Source: Paulinella micropora (lineage: Eukaryota > Cercozoa > Imbricatea > Euglyphida). Taken from it: DNA of 64,000 nt. The stretch spans positions 399,387-463,386 of the forward strand of contig BJOX01000107.1 of assembly GCA_009731375.1 (NCBI GenBank), read 5' to 3'. The translations under genes were made by a program, and so were the position numbers. Below, one piece after another: positions 50,492-62,171 of this stretch (positions are counted from its first letter, which is position 1; every line of letters starts with the position of its first letter). The notes under the pieces are model-generated. The model saw only the letters and a program-made list of their open reading frames with translations. It was not told the DNA's origin and did not search any database.

Positions 50492-53400
50492 TAGGGAAAA
50501 CGACTGCTCGGATTTCTGCCAATTGGTTTGCTTGGTCTTGTAATATATTAAGTAAAAGTTTATTTTCTTTTTCTAGATTAATCACCTTTTCCGCCATGTG
50601 TTGAAAAGCACTGACCAATATCGGAATAAAACTTGTATATGATACTCTTTCTAAATTTTCATCTTCTCCTATATTCATATCTGTTGTATCCACAAATTCT
50701 GGAAACACCTTTTTAACTTCATCAGCAATAAAACCACAACTCCTTTTTTCTTTCTTCTCATCTGTTTTCCAATAATACGAGCAACAATTTAATTTCATTA
50801 GTTTCTCACAGCAATCGCCACATTCTAATGTCTTAATATCTGCTTTCAATCTCCTATCAGACGAAAAACCCCAAGGACCATTCTGTGTGACATAGTTAAA
50901 AGCATCACCATTTGAATTTGGTGTAGACCAAGCATAAAGTTGTGTGCCACTCCATCCAATCGCCCCTCTGTTGGTTCCTCCCGCATTTGCCTTCAATAAT
51001 ATTAATGGTTCTGTATTATTTGCGGGTCTGGTTCCTGATATGATTGAACCCCCCGAGCCTGTTGTCGTAACTGTAATACTACTGCTCGCCGATAATGATG
51101 TTGCATTTATACCCGCATTTGTTGTTAGTGATGAAGAACAAGTCATAGCACTCTGAGAATAGATTATTCCACTTCCTCTCGCATAAAAACTTAAGTCTTG
51201 GTTAGTATTGCTTGCCGTAGCATATACTGAATTATAACCAAAACCAACTCCCTGTGTCCCGTTGCTGTGTCTGAATTCAACACCGCCAGAAGCTTGACCA
51301 AGATTGGCTGATACATATAATTCGACTGGAGATGCGTGAGACCCACTTCTTGCTTTTCCTCTTATGTCCGCCGTGCTATTAACAACCGATATTCCTGCAT
51401 TCGCCGTTATTGCCCCAGCATTGCTTATGTTCATTGCCTCACAAAATGTTATAGTTCCTGCTAGTGCTACTCCTGATTTGTAGTTAAAAGCAAGTTTATT
51501 TGAGTTTTTCCTTATTTGAACATTTGAGCCCGTAGATGACGATAATGTGTTCGTGCCGTTCCAATAACAATCAAAATTTAGAGCAGCATCATCTTGAGTT
51601 AAGTTTAATAATTGAAAAGTGGGATAAACGGATGTATTTACAAATGCTTGAATGTGCTGGCCGTTTGAATTAGATGGTGTACCATATAACTCTAATCCTC
51701 CAGACACACCTGTGCCTTTTGTATTCCTACCTATTATATACGGGACCCCAATAGAAGTCGCCAATATTCCGCTAAATTCTTTTGTTCCTGACATTGTTTG
51801 GTTTCCTGTTAATTTTACATTCTGCCCGTCTAATCTGTCAATATAGCCTTTTGTCGCCCCGTCTGTTGATGCTGATGGAGTGGCTAAGTTTGTTATGCTT
51901 TGGCTTTTCATATCAACTCCCGCATTAGCCGTTATCAATCCGCTGGCCGTTAATGTGGTCCCTGTTAATCCCGCGCTCGCGGTTATTAAGCCACTTGCTG
52001 ATATTGCTCCGCTTGTTGTTAATGTGTCGCTCGTCATATTTCTAATCAATGTTATGTCATAATTAAAGGTTTCATAATCAAAATACAGACTGGCTATACG
52101 GACTTGGTTTCTAAATGAAGTTCCGCCACTTCCCGCCTTGTTCGCAACGAGTATGATATATCTAGCAGAAGCATTTGAAGCGGGTGTGTATGTTTTAGTT
52201 GTTTGTGAAGCCCAAGCCTCGCCACTCCTGCTGTCCCATAATGTGTAAGTAATGTTGTCAGTGCTTACTCCCACATACCAAATGCTCGGTGTCATTTCAA
52301 TGTAATTAGCAGACGAAGACCTGACATAATATTTTTTTAATCCTGTATATGGCTCCCAAATATATTTTTATGTGTTCGCCCGTGTATGATGCTCCTGAAA
52401 ATGTATTTGTGTTTGGTGGAACTCTTGAATAAACTCCTGTCGCATCGTTGTAGTGAAAGTTGCTTGACCAATAATTGTTCTGGTCGTCATTAAACCTGAT
52501 ATGCTGCATCGTATTCAGAAGAAGCAGAAGCAACGAAACCAGCAGAGTTGTTGGTTGTCATATTCTGCGGACCTGAATGCATAACAAAAGTCGAAGCACC
52601 CAGTTTAATATCGCCCGACATCGTCCCGCCCGTCAAAGAAAGGAAAGATAATGACCCAGTTGAATTTGCCCAGTTTGTTCCATTGTATGTTAGTAATTGA
52701 CCATTCGCTGGTGTCGTTATTACTACATCGCTTAACGCATCTATTGAGTTAGTTCCTAGCCGTGTGTCAAAGTCTGTATTCGCCCTTGCGGTGGTGTAAC
52801 ATAAATTAGTGCCTTCTGCTAAATTGGTGGTGCTCTTTGTCGCTAATTGAGTGTCAAATCTCGCATTGGTGTAATATAAATTAGGGCCTTCTGCTAAGTT
52901 GGTTGTGCTCTTGGTCGCCAGTCTCGTATCAAAATCCGTATTTGCTCTGGCTGTCGTATAGTAAAGGTTCGTTCCCTCGGCTAAGTTAGTAGTTGATTTA
53001 GTGGCGAGCCGTGTATCAAAATTTGAATTATCTCTGGCTGTGGTATAATAAAGATTAGTTCCCTCTGCTAAGTTGGTTGTTGATTTTGTTGCTAATTGTG
53101 TATCAAACCTAGCATTAGTATAATATAAGTTTGTTCCTTCTGCTAAGGTAGTGGTTGATTTAGTCGCTAGCCGTGTGTCAAAGTCTGTATTTGCTCTTGC
53201 TGTCGTATAATATAAATTAGCGCCTTCTGCTGAATTCGTGGTGCTCTTAGTCGCTAATGGACTATCAAATCTTGCGGTAGTGTAATAAAGGTTAGTTCCC
53301 TCGGCTAAGTTAGTAGTTGATTTAGTGGCTAGCCATGTGTCAAAATCTGTATTTGCTCTGGCTGTGGTGTAATATAAATTAGTGCCTTCTGAAAGATTAG

Positions 53401-53503
53401 TTGTGGTTTTTGTAGCCAGTCGTGTGTCAAAATTTGAATCATCTCGTGCGGTGGTATAATATAGAAGAACCAAAACCGAAGAAAGGGAGAGGTAAGAAGT
53501 CAA
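50481..53503 (-). pseudogene. PLV-B fibre: tail-fibre repeats, F5/8C-like domain, S74 chaperone
   Basis: The C-terminal 604 codons (50481-52295) are uninterrupted and carry most of the discoidin-like domain, GLITASAGLTGTTLTASG repeats, a β-rich shaft and the S74 domain with FSSDRRLKADIKTLE and GFIADEVKKVFPEFV, followed by a coiled coil and a TAG stop. Upstream (52306-53503, shifted frames) are about ten repeats of LAEGTNLYYTTARANTDFDT, the shaft repeat typical of phage tail fibres. The N-terminus is lost at a rearrangement near 53465. By family it is a self-processing trimeric attachment fibre. Confidence 0.8.
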
Positions 53504-53591
53504 TTAGTGTGAGAGTAAAAGTATATAATCAATCTTCTGGTGGTGCTAAGAAAGAAAAAAATGATGTTGAAAAATGCTTTTTAAAATTCTA
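53460..53591 (+). pseudogene. 3' end of an unidentified PLV-B gene
   Basis: A + strand open segment (EEPKPKKGRGKKSISV, then KNDVEKCFLKF and TAA) begins exactly where the fibre repeats stop. It is a basic C-terminal tail of a lost gene, joined by rearrangement. Confidence 0.45.
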
Positions 53592-53654
53592 AGATATCAC
53601 CAAAGATAATGATAATAATAATAATTCGCATACTCTGGATTATTATAAGTTGAT

Positions 53655-53861
53655 TCACCTTTTGAATTTCTTATAGCCTTTTCTTCTTTCTTTATCTAGA
53701 TGGTTAAAATGCGAATATAACCCTATGCGGTCTTTATAATGTTCATATCTGGTATCTCCAAAATTAATAACTTTACCTTTTGGAGTAATGACTTTATATT
53801 TTTTGTTTTTACATTGGACTTTGAAAATCTCATACAAAGATTTTGAAAAATCTTTTAGCAA
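53655..53861 (-). CDS. DUF5754-like small protein
   Basis: 68 residues with VITPKGKVINFGDTRYEHYKDR followed by LYSHFNHLDKERRKGYKKF. This G-K-x-I-x-F-G-D...YxDH-type motif with a HxDxxRR end is the signature of a small family seen in many large DNA viruses and PLVs (DUF5754); function unknown. Confidence 0.65.
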   Translation of the reverse strand: MLKDFSKSLYEIFKVQCKNKKYKVITPKGKVINFGDTRYEHYKDRIGLYSHFNHLDKERRKGYKKFKR

Positions 53862-53890
53862 AAAGGTTTTTGTGAAACTTTTTCTAAAAG

Positions 53891-53903
53891 TTTTATATAT
53901 ATA
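53891..53903 (+). promoter_or_regulatory. TATATATATA box directly before ATG 53904
   Basis: Same placement as in PLV-A genes: the TATA run abuts the start codon of the integrase gene. Confidence 0.45.
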
Positions 53904-54640
53904 ATGCCTGATTTAGACAATAAACATATAATCATTAATAGAATGCCGATAGTCAATTAGAAGACACACCTACGGGGGAAGTAGTTAAAACAAAAGAAGA
54001 AGAAGCACTTGAAATTCACCACCAGAAAAAGAACCCGAAAATATGGAACACGATATGGGTTAATAAACCATTAGACCAAGTCTTTCTTGACTTAGCAGAT
54101 ATGAGTAAGAAAAAAGATAAGAAAGGAAATAAAGGCTATGCTTGGATGCTTGTTTGGATTGATTGTCATAGCCGATATTTAATAATCATTCCATTAAAAA
54201 ATAAAACAGCCAAAGAAGTTTATTATGCTTTAAAATCAATCAAATATAAACCAAAATCAATTACTACCGACAGCGGGGGAGAATACAAAGGAGCGACACG
54301 CGAATATTTTATTGAAAATGGAATTAAACACGATGTCATTGAAGTTGGCAACTATAGAGCACTTGCGGTTGTTGATAGAGTAATACGAAGTATTAGAAGA
54401 TGGCTTGACCTTTTATTTGAAACCAATCGTAATTTTGATTGGGTCAGTTATATTCAGGACTTAGTCGTTGCTTATAATCATAAGCTTCATAGAGGAATTC
54501 AGGCTAAACCGGTAGATGTATTTTTCGGGAGAGATAAAAATAAACAAGTTATAACTAGGGATAATTTAATGGATGAATTCAATGTTGGCGATAGTGTAAG
54601 AAAAGAAAACAAAAGAAATGTTTTCTCCAAAGGTGGTTGA
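53904..54640 (+). pseudogene. Retroviral-type (rve) integrase of PLV-B, frameshifted at both ends
   Basis: The core (54101-54640) has the RNase H-fold motifs: DQVFLDLADM (first Asp), WLVWIDCHSRY-like strand (VWIDCHSRY), SITTDSGGEY (second Asp) and ALAVVDRVIRSIRRWL, where the third acidic residue is Asp instead of Glu. C-terminal VGDSVRKENKR is the start of the usual SH3/chromo-type end. The start ATG 53904 runs into a stop after an indel near 53945. A second indel near 54635 separates a Lys/Glu-rich extension running to about 54890. By family it inserts the linear viral genome into host DNA. Confidence 0.75.
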
Positions 54641-54963
54641 CGAAATACTTGCGAAAAGAATAGGAGAAAGAGAAAGAAAGGACAAAATTGAACAAATGAA
54701 ACAAGAAAAAAAGAGAGGGAAGAAGAACAAAAAAAGAAACAATTACGATTATTTGAGAATTGGCTGAGTGCCAAAAATCAACCGATGGGAGTAGATGACG
54801 AGATAAAAGCACGAAAAATGATTGATGGTGGGAAAACAACTTCAGAAATAATTCAATCATATGAAAGATACAAAAGACAAAGAATTGAATAAAAGTGGTT
54901 ATAGCCACTAACTCCTTTTGCACATAGGAGTATAAACTAGTGTGTATTCAATTTAAAAAAATT

Positions 54964-55062
54964 AGGCAAAAGCCTTCCTCATTTCAAAGAAATTTTATCT
55001 ACCATACTTGTTGTAGGCAAAAGCCCTCCTCATTTCAAAGAAATTTATCTACCATACTTGTT
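54964..55062. repeat. Tandem ~50-bp duplication at the PLV-B right side
   Basis: AGGCAAAAGCC(T/C)TCCTCATT and the following ATCTACCATACTTGTT are repeated twice. Possibly a remnant of the viral end. Confidence 0.75.
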
Positions 55063-55221
55063 TGTGTGGTAGGTGGTTGAATCGAAGTTGCTTCTGAAGA
55101 GGAAGACGAAAAAGGTAAATTTAATAATACATACATTTTTCTCTTGTTGTGCTGTAGAAGGCTATTTGTCTGCTTTTGTTTCTTTGTATTGATTTTGTCG
55201 TTTTGTTGGATTTGCTGCAAC

Positions 55222-55280
55222 AACCTAAAAGGTGGCGAGAAATTGAGGGTTTACCGAAAATTCACGACACCTTTTAGGTT
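55222..55280. other. Perfect 13-bp inverted repeat (fold-back)
   Basis: AACCTAAAAGGTG at 55222-55234 pairs with CACCTTTTAGGTT at 55268-55280, with a 33-base loop. Confidence 0.7.
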
Positions 55281-55289
55281 ATCAACTAC

Positions 55290-55485
55290 TTTCATACATA
55301 CATATGTACATATGTACATATGTACATATGTGCATATGTACAAACATACATACATACAAACATACAGCAAGCAAGCATGTATGCATGCAAGCAACTTGGC
55401 AAGCAAGAGATCTAGCAAGCAAGAGATCTAGCAAGCAAGCAAGAGATCTAGCAAGCAAGCAAGCAAGCATGGAAGTGAAGGAAGG
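55290..55485. repeat. (CATA)n and (AAGC)n arrays with AGAGATCTAGC units
   Basis: CATATGTA repeats followed by AAGC tetramers and three AAGCAAGAGATCTAGC units. Confidence 0.85.
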
Positions 55486-55499
55486 AAAGAAGGAAGTAA

Positions 55500-56220
55500 G
55501 GGAATGAGATCTAGAATGACAGCCCCCTAATTAGATGGAGCAGTGGCGCGAAATTTTCCCTGCAACCTGTAAAGTATTTCCTGTACCCACCCCGGCGAAA
55601 AAGTGGGGAGACTTTTGAGAACACTGTCAAAAGGAAACGAATCGTTAGCAAACTCACAGTGATTACAACTTTCACGGAATTATTTAATTATTTCTGTCTT
55701 TCATTTTTCATCGAATTTTGGCACGACAAATTATAGTCAAAGCAAGGGGGTAACCCGGTAAACTTTTCCCTGTTCACCGAATTTTGGCTGGGGTGGGTAT
55801 CAAGGAATGGTCCGGCTGTGTTTTCAAAAAATTCTGCCTTTCGATCTGACTGCAGTGGGTTAGCGAGCACCGTATCTACCGTATCTAGATACGGTACTTT
55901 TCGACCGCAGATACGGTAGGTTTTACTGAAATTTTCTTCACTTTTTACCTAATGTTTTACAGTAGGGCCGGACACACTGGTGGTGAAAAACAGTCTTGCA
56001 TGTCTTCTTCATGTCAAGTTTCTCTTGGTGTTGCAGGTCACAGCTTCCGTACTCGTAGGCATGATAAGAATGGCTTCACTTCTTTAGCATAGCCTATATG
56101 TGACTCTCATAATACATATTGCTCATCCCTTGAAGGCTTCAGCTTTTTTTTTATTCTAGATTTTTTTTCCTGCTTTATTTATTTTTGTTTTTTCTTTTCT
56201 TCTCTTGTTTGTGCGTCCTC
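55500..56220. other. Non-coding, with a 20-bp perfect palindrome
   Basis: No gene seen. 55877-55896 (TACCGTATCTAGATACGGTA) is a perfect palindrome, and AGATACGGTAGG recurs 15 bases later. The CCACCCCGGCGAAAA/CCGAATTTTGGCTGGGGTGGG pair suggests a diverged inverted repeat around 55580-55800. Confidence 0.6.
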
Positions 56221-56230
56221 TCGAAGTTTG

Positions 56231-56679
<449 letters not shown>

Positions 56680-57329
56680 TGACGAAGTGGTAAATAATAA
56701 GGATCCAAAGGTCTCATGGTCTTAAGACCATGAGACTTTGCCTGGCATTGCGATAGCATTACAGAAACACTTTTTTCAATTAATTTTATTAATTTCCAAG
56801 CGTATTAATTAGTTTTACAGCTAAATTTTTTTATAAAGATATGAATAGATGTTTAATGATTTCAAAAAATTACTTATTGATCCGGTAATTTTGCTGACAG
56901 TCTTACGGACAGGTGTTCTGCATGCAAGAACATGCTGTCTGTTGAAGAAGGAAACTGATACGTACAAGTTCATAAACAAAACGTCAAACACATTGCACGT
57001 GTCAGCCCTATTCTTTCAGTTGAAAATTTTTTTAATGGACACACATGAACTACCACCAACACTGACCGCGATGTACCAACACTGACCGCGATGACCGCAT
57101 TACACCGAAGCTAAAAACGTGTAGAAAGCGTTTGTATTTTGTGAAGTTTGATACGCCAGATACGCTGCAAAAGGCGAAAAGTTGCCTCTGCCGCTCCCAC
57201 TCGTGTTCCGCCCACGCAGTGCATTTAGCAATGCAGACTGGTTGCCACCATTGCCACTCAACGCAAGTTCCAACTCGTCAGTTTCTTCTCCGTTCCTAAC
57301 CCGATGTCTGGCTTCATTGCTTGATTGAT

Positions 57330-59069
57330 TGCTTGCTTGCGATGGATTGGTGGCTTGCGTGTTGCTTGATTGGTTGCTTGCTTGACCGGTGGCTTGCTTA
57401 TTGGGCGGCTGAAAAGTTGACCTCCCGCATTCGCAAGTTTCACCATGCGGGTCACAAACAGTGCACCGGCAGCCCGGGCCGCACTTGCGCTCTCTCTGCT
57501 TGCACTCTGGCTCTGGGCTTGGCTCAACTACCTTAGGCTGCCTAGGACCACCTCGCGTAGACGTCTAATAGGACCAACGTCCTCAGACTCCTCGCGATTG
57601 AGCTCAGGCTGACAAGTTGACCTCCCGCATTCGCAACCTTCACCATGCGGGTCACAAAGAGGGCACCGGCAGCCTGGGCCGCACTTGCGCTCTTGTTGCT
57701 TGCGCTCTGGCTCTGGCTGTTTGCTTGGCTGAACTACCTTAGGCGGCTTAAGTCCACCTCGCGTAGACTGCTTACGACCTCCTCGCGGAGTCTTATCCCC
57801 TGTGACCGACGTGCTAGCGCTTGCACCCTCAGTATGAGTGTCAGTCAGGCTTTCGTCCTCCTCCTCCTCCTCCTCCTCCAGGCTTGCACCCTCAGTGTCC
57901 TTGACAGGCGACGGACTGCGAGATCTGCAAGGAGACAACTTTGCCCGGCCGCGGCGCGAGGAACGAGACTTGCCAGCTGCTGCCATTTCCTTGCGAGATG
58001 CTGGATCAGGAATGTCGTTTGCACGGCGAAAAGCTTTGCAGGCAAAACAACGGCACTTTAACTTATTGTGATTTACGTTCCCCCCCTTGGCCCGCTTATC
58101 ACAATGGCCGTCAGTGTTACTTTTTGGTGGGTTCTTGGTTTCCTTCACGGGCACATCTACCTAACACAGCAAAGCGAATTCTACTATTCACTCAAGCATA
58201 GTGACTGACCCCTTTGCTGGCCTTAGGTACATCAAACCACTTGAGCTTGCCATCCTGTACAAGCAACATTAAACACATATATAGACACAGACATAACAAT
58301 ATTAGTACCTTGCCGAAGCCTGCAGGTAATATTTGAGGAATTTTAGCCTTCGGATGCTTGGTCCAATACAGGACCCCGAAGTTTAAATACGGTATAGCCC
58401 CCACCTCGATGTTAGTGAGCGCAATTGGGTAATCGAATCCCTTGCGGACAACAAACGTGACGTTGTCAAAGCCGGCAGGCGCGTGGCTCAACAGACCCCC
58501 GGCGTTGTTGGCTGACTTTTTGCCGGCAATGAGCTGCGCATCTCGCTCGTCACGTACCAGAGCTTGTTGCGGATTTGCATGCAATTGCTGCCAGGATTAC
58601 TGAGCACTGTCTTGAAAGTTTCGGGATCTTCCTCCGTGTCCACACACTTGCCCCAAAATTGTAGAAGTGGAGCTTGGCGCCCATCGAAGTAGTTACCTTC
58701 GCGTACTGCCACATCGCCCAGTTTCCCTGTGTTTTCCGGCTTGATCCAAATTGTAGGTGTTTCCATTCCGCTGATATCATTCTCGTCGCAACCGGAAGTG
58801 CGATCGAGAATTGAAATAGAAAATTTCGATAGCGTACTTACCCTTCTGGGAGTAACACGGCCCGATGTCACTGACGGTAGCGACGTCTTGCTGCAGCAAA
58901 CAGGAACGTATGACTGCATGCGCAAGCACAAAAAGAGAATACATGAGGGACCTTGCATCAGCGGCTTTCGTTTTTTTTTGGCCGGTGGGAGTCGCTGCAC
59001 CAGTAGCGGCATCAGTCTTACGAGAAAAGCTGAGAAGGATGCTAGCGGCATCGGCCGCCGTGTCGGTCG
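57330..59069 (-). pseudogene. Cys-rich, multi-exon gene in element B2, 5' truncated
   Basis: Read on minus from 59069. Segments are a Thr/Ala/Lys-rich start (SRKTDAATGAATPTGQKKTKAADA), an acidic-aromatic region (NDISGMETPTIWIKPENTGKLGDVAV, then APLLQFWGKCVDTEEDPETFK), GFDNVTFVVRKGFDYPIALTN and GVLYWTKHPKAKIPQILP. After two short GT-AG introns (about 54 and 49 bp near 58309-58256 and 58210-58162) come HCDKRAKGG...CRCFACKAF, an acidic Ser-rich linker and CGPGCRCPLCDPHGEGCECG. The last Cys module is tandemly repeated (about 57418 and 57617). No family recognised. Cys modules could bind metal or DNA; a second ORF of the same transposon family is possible. Confidence 0.45.
57410..57830. repeat. 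Tandem duplication (~200 bp) of the Cys-rich coding module
   Basis: TTGACCTCCCGCATTCGCAA occurs at 57418 and 57617; both copies encode CGPGCRC..CDPHGE.CECGRST on minus. The copy farther 3' of the gene has lost the last Cys (CGRSTF instead of CGRSTC). Confidence 0.8.
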
Positions 59070-60156
59070 TTGTTTGTGCCTTGTTTGTGAGGTTCCCGTC
59101 GCAAGCGTGGCGAAGGCACTGACACTGTCGCGAAAGAACGCAGGCAGGTACAGGCTAGAGGTAAGCGTGTTGACTATTCAGGGATGGACGAAGATGGCGA
59201 GGAGGAAGAGAAAGCAAGCGCAGGCGAGTGGGAATGCGACATTTGCGGTGTACGTAATAGAAAGCGTTTGTATTTTGTCGGTTGCGAAGATTGCGGAGCT
59301 GTACCTGAAAATGACGATCGCGATGCAAGCGATGAGGAAGGAGATGAAGACGAAGATAATGGCGAATGAATTCGCCTGGCAGTGCTTCGTGCGCTGTTTG
59401 TTGTAGCTTAGGATTACCTTCTTGGCTGCCGCTTACCCCCCCCCCCCTTTCGCTGCCTAATTTAGCCATTCAATGATGTTTCTCCTGCCTAGGCCTCCGC
59501 AAAAAACAACACAAAAAAAAAAAAAAAAAAAAAAAAAGTCCCCGCAAATGATCTGCGCAATTTAATTTTACTCAGATCATCTGCAGGGATTGAGTCCCCC
59601 CCAAATTTTGTCGCGATCGCCTGTTCATTGTGGCCGTAGAGAACGAACTTACTTCATATTTAATGTACGTTACTTTGTATTTGATGTAAGTTCGTTTTTT
59701 ATGCCCATTTTAAGCCAACTAGCGCGAGTTAAATGCACTCAGATCATCTACTGGGATTGCCAGGCAATGACGCCCCCACCCCCCCTCCCTTGTACTAATA
59801 CTACAATACTATTATATGAACGTGATTCCTCATAAATTTATATAATGTACTAAAAGCATGTTTTATATAAATTCAAACTATTTAAACGCAGTGATGACTG
59901 TATTTAGCGATCGCTGCATGATTAGCGTCATGCAAATTTAGCTTACTTAGCCGGTTTAGCGTACATATACTAGGCTGATCCGCTGTCAAGTTAAAAAAAA
60001 AATTAATACTAAAAGTGATTATTAATATATTTTATCTCAATTCAAACGTTTTACACGCAATAATCAATAGATTTAATGATATTTAAACAGGTTTGCAAAA
60101 AATATATATGGTCTCATTGGTATGAGACCGGATCCTTATTATTTACCACTTCGTCA
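59070..60156. repeat. Arm of the 1.1-kb inverted repeat (partner 38544-39640)
   Basis: Carries the + strand copy of the zinc-ribbon exon and the TGACGAAGTGG terminus. Its intron acceptor (TTGTGAG) is kept, but the upstream exon is missing, so this exon copy has no gene. Confidence 0.9.
59093..59369 (+). pseudogene. Orphan zinc-ribbon exon (copy of 39343-39620)
   Basis: Encodes SRRKRGEGTDTVAK, then EWECDICGVRNRKRLYFVGC with CEDCG and an acidic end, TGA 59367-59369. Identical in protein to the partner exon but without upstream exons on the + strand. Confidence 0.65.
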
Positions 60157-60511
60157 TAATCAATATTATACAACAAGGGACAGTATACACATATGCAGAC
60201 GACACCACACTCATAATAACAGCTAAAAATCCTAAAAATCGACCAGAAAAAACACAAACAGAAATAACGAAATTAATAAACTACTTCCACTCTAATAACC
60301 TAGTACCCAACCCAACAAAAACAACATACACAATTTTCCATGAAACAAAACAAAATATCACAATAACAATAAACAACCACACCCTCGAACAATGCCAACA
60401 CGCAAAACTCCTGGGCATAACACTACAACATAACCTTAAATATGACCAACATATCAACAACATAATCCGTAAACTCCAACCCACAATCAACTCATTATTA
60501 TATGCCTTTGT
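60157..60511 (+). pseudogene. LINE reverse transcriptase fragment (YADD to palm/thumb)
   Basis: An open segment on + with QGTVYTYADDTTLIITA (catalytic YADD), then FHSNNLVPNPTKTTY and KLLGITLQHNLKYDQHI, the standard order after the RT active site in non-LTR elements. It starts directly at the TGACGAAGTGG end (element B2 probably inserted in the LINE) and ends abruptly at 60511, where the opposite-strand LINE sequence begins. Confidence 0.75.
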
Positions 60512-62001
60512 TGAAGAGGTTGGTGAGTATAGGTGTGAGGAAGGCGTGCATGTCTTTTATAAGTGTTGGTTTTATTTTGTATATGTCCTCTGTTTTATCT
60601 CTGTTTATGTTTTTAAGTGTTTTGTTTACAATGTCTTCTGTTGTGTTATGTAGTTTGAAGCTTGGATGTGTTTGTTTATTTTCTTCCGCCTTCTCTTCTT
60701 GTTGTTGTTTATGTTCGGTTGTTGGTATGCTGTTGCTTGTTTTTTTTACCTATTGTTATGTAGTGATCGTTGAGTGCGTTTGCTATTTCTATGGGTCTGT
60801 ATATGTTTTGTTATTGCATTGTATTGTGGTTGGTGACGCTCTCGGTGGTTTGTTGTTAGGTACTAACTCCCTGAGTTTTCTGTGTTGTTTTTTTGGGTTG
60901 TTTTTATTTTCTTCTAGCGTCTTCATTATTTCGTCTTTTTTTGCTCTGCGTATTATTTTGTCGACTTTGTATCTCTGTGTTCTGTATGCATGTTTGTTTT
61001 CTGTTGTCGGGTTATCTCTCCATTTTTTATATAGTAGGTGCTTTTTTTCTTATTTGTCTCTTTATTATGGCGCTGCACCAGATTTTTCTTCTATTGCATG
61101 GCTTGGGTTTGCGTTCGAAGCGCTCTATGACTTTTGTTATTGTTGTTTGTATGTTTCTAAACTTTTGGTTTGTGTCGCTGCTTTCTGTGTTGTCCTGTGT
61201 GATGTATTCTAACTGTGTTTTGAGGTTTGCTAGGATTGCGTCTTTATTTTTGTTGTATATGTTTTTGGTGAGTCTGGGTGTGTTGTTTGCGTCTGGTTTT
61301 CTTGTGTGGGTGTGTATTATTGCGTATATGGGGTGGTGGTCTGATATGCATGGGCTTATGATGTTTGATTCTATGTTGGCATTGATGTTGGTGATTATCA
61401 TGTCTATGAGTGTGTGGGATGTTGTGTGGACCATGTCGTGTCTTGTTGCCTTTGTTATTGCTGTGTAGAGGTTGTTGTGTACAATTAGGTTTTGAAAGTC
61501 TGTGTGTGGTTTATGTATGTTGTCGAGTAGGTTGTAGTTCATGTCTCCTACTAGTGTTATTGTGCTTGTTGGCGTTTTATGCAGTATGCTGTTTATGTTA
61601 TTTTGTAATGCATGCATGAATTTTTTGTCTTTGAGTGGGCGTCTACACATACTTATTATTGTGTGTATTGGTTTGTTTTTGAGTTTATTATTATATATTC
61701 TTAGTGTTAGTGGGGTTTGCATGAGTCCGATATGGTTTGTTTATCGTCTATTGTAATGTTCATGTTGCTTTTATAGTATATTGAGATGTCGATGTGATGT
61801 TTAGCTGTGTATGTAGGGATAGGGAATGCGTTGTTACTGGTTGGTTGGGTTATGTAGTTATCTGTGAGTATGATGATGTCTGGTTTGAAGGATAGGAGTT
61901 GTAGGTGTGTGTTTAGGTCTTGATGGTGTGCTTTGAGGGAGTGGATGTTGGTGTGGTATATTGTGATTGTATTGTTGTGTGTGTTGTTGTTTTTATTGTT
62001 A

Positions 62002-62036
<35 letters not shown>

Positions 62037-62171
62037 GCTGTTGTTTTTTGTGTTCTTATTATATGTTTTATGTTTGTTATTTTTGGAAGTGAGAGATAGG
62101 TATGGTTTGAAGGATTGTGGGAGGAGGTTAGGGTGGGTGAGGTGTTCTGGGGGTTTATTTTTAGTGCTCAT
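60512..62171 (-). pseudogene. LINE ORF2: APE-type endonuclease and start of reverse transcriptase
   Basis: Minus strand. Starts with ATG 62171 right after the ORF1 stop (TAAATG). Motifs: IYHTNIHSLKAHHQDLN (APE N-terminus), PDIIILTDNYI, then after a frameshift near 61715 LVGDMNYNLLD and ISDHHPIYAI (catalytic His). Below 61027 frameshifted sequence continues with AKKDEIMKTLEENKNNPKK and LTPILTNLFNKG, the region before the RT fingers. An Asn-rich stretch comes from an ATT/AAT microsatellite. Several indels; inactive. Confidence 0.75.

Larger units (their letters stand above)
48700..55000. mobile_element. PLV-B: rearranged fragment of a second polinton-like virus
   Basis: Contains a packaging ATPase in two opposite-strand halves, a Cys-rich secreted protein, a membrane protein and an S74 fibre homologous to those of PLV-A, a DUF5754-like protein and a retroviral-type integrase. 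Capsid genes and primase are missing. The left limit is the break in the Gypsy RNase H; the right limit is estimated after the integrase and a 50-bp tandem duplication. No terminal repeats were recognised. AT content and TATATAA boxes match PLV-A. Confidence 0.75.
56680..60156. mobile_element. Second TGACGAAGTGG element (B2), about 3.5 kb
   Basis: Both ends carry the same 27 bases in inverted orientation (TGACGAAGTGGTAAATAATA then AGGATCC), each followed by a different perfect hairpin: GTCTCATGGTCTTAAGACCA type on the left, GGTCTCAT/ATGAGACC on the right. The right 1.1 kb equals the end of element B1. The interior holds a minus-strand Cys-rich gene whose 5' end is cut where the shared arm begins (59070). 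Likely a rearranged or non-autonomous derivative. Confidence 0.6.

Noticed and set aside
60502-61468. Long hydrophobic + strand frames that look like multi-span membrane proteins
   Set aside because: Antisense of the LINE ORF2, whose minus frame has endonuclease motifs.
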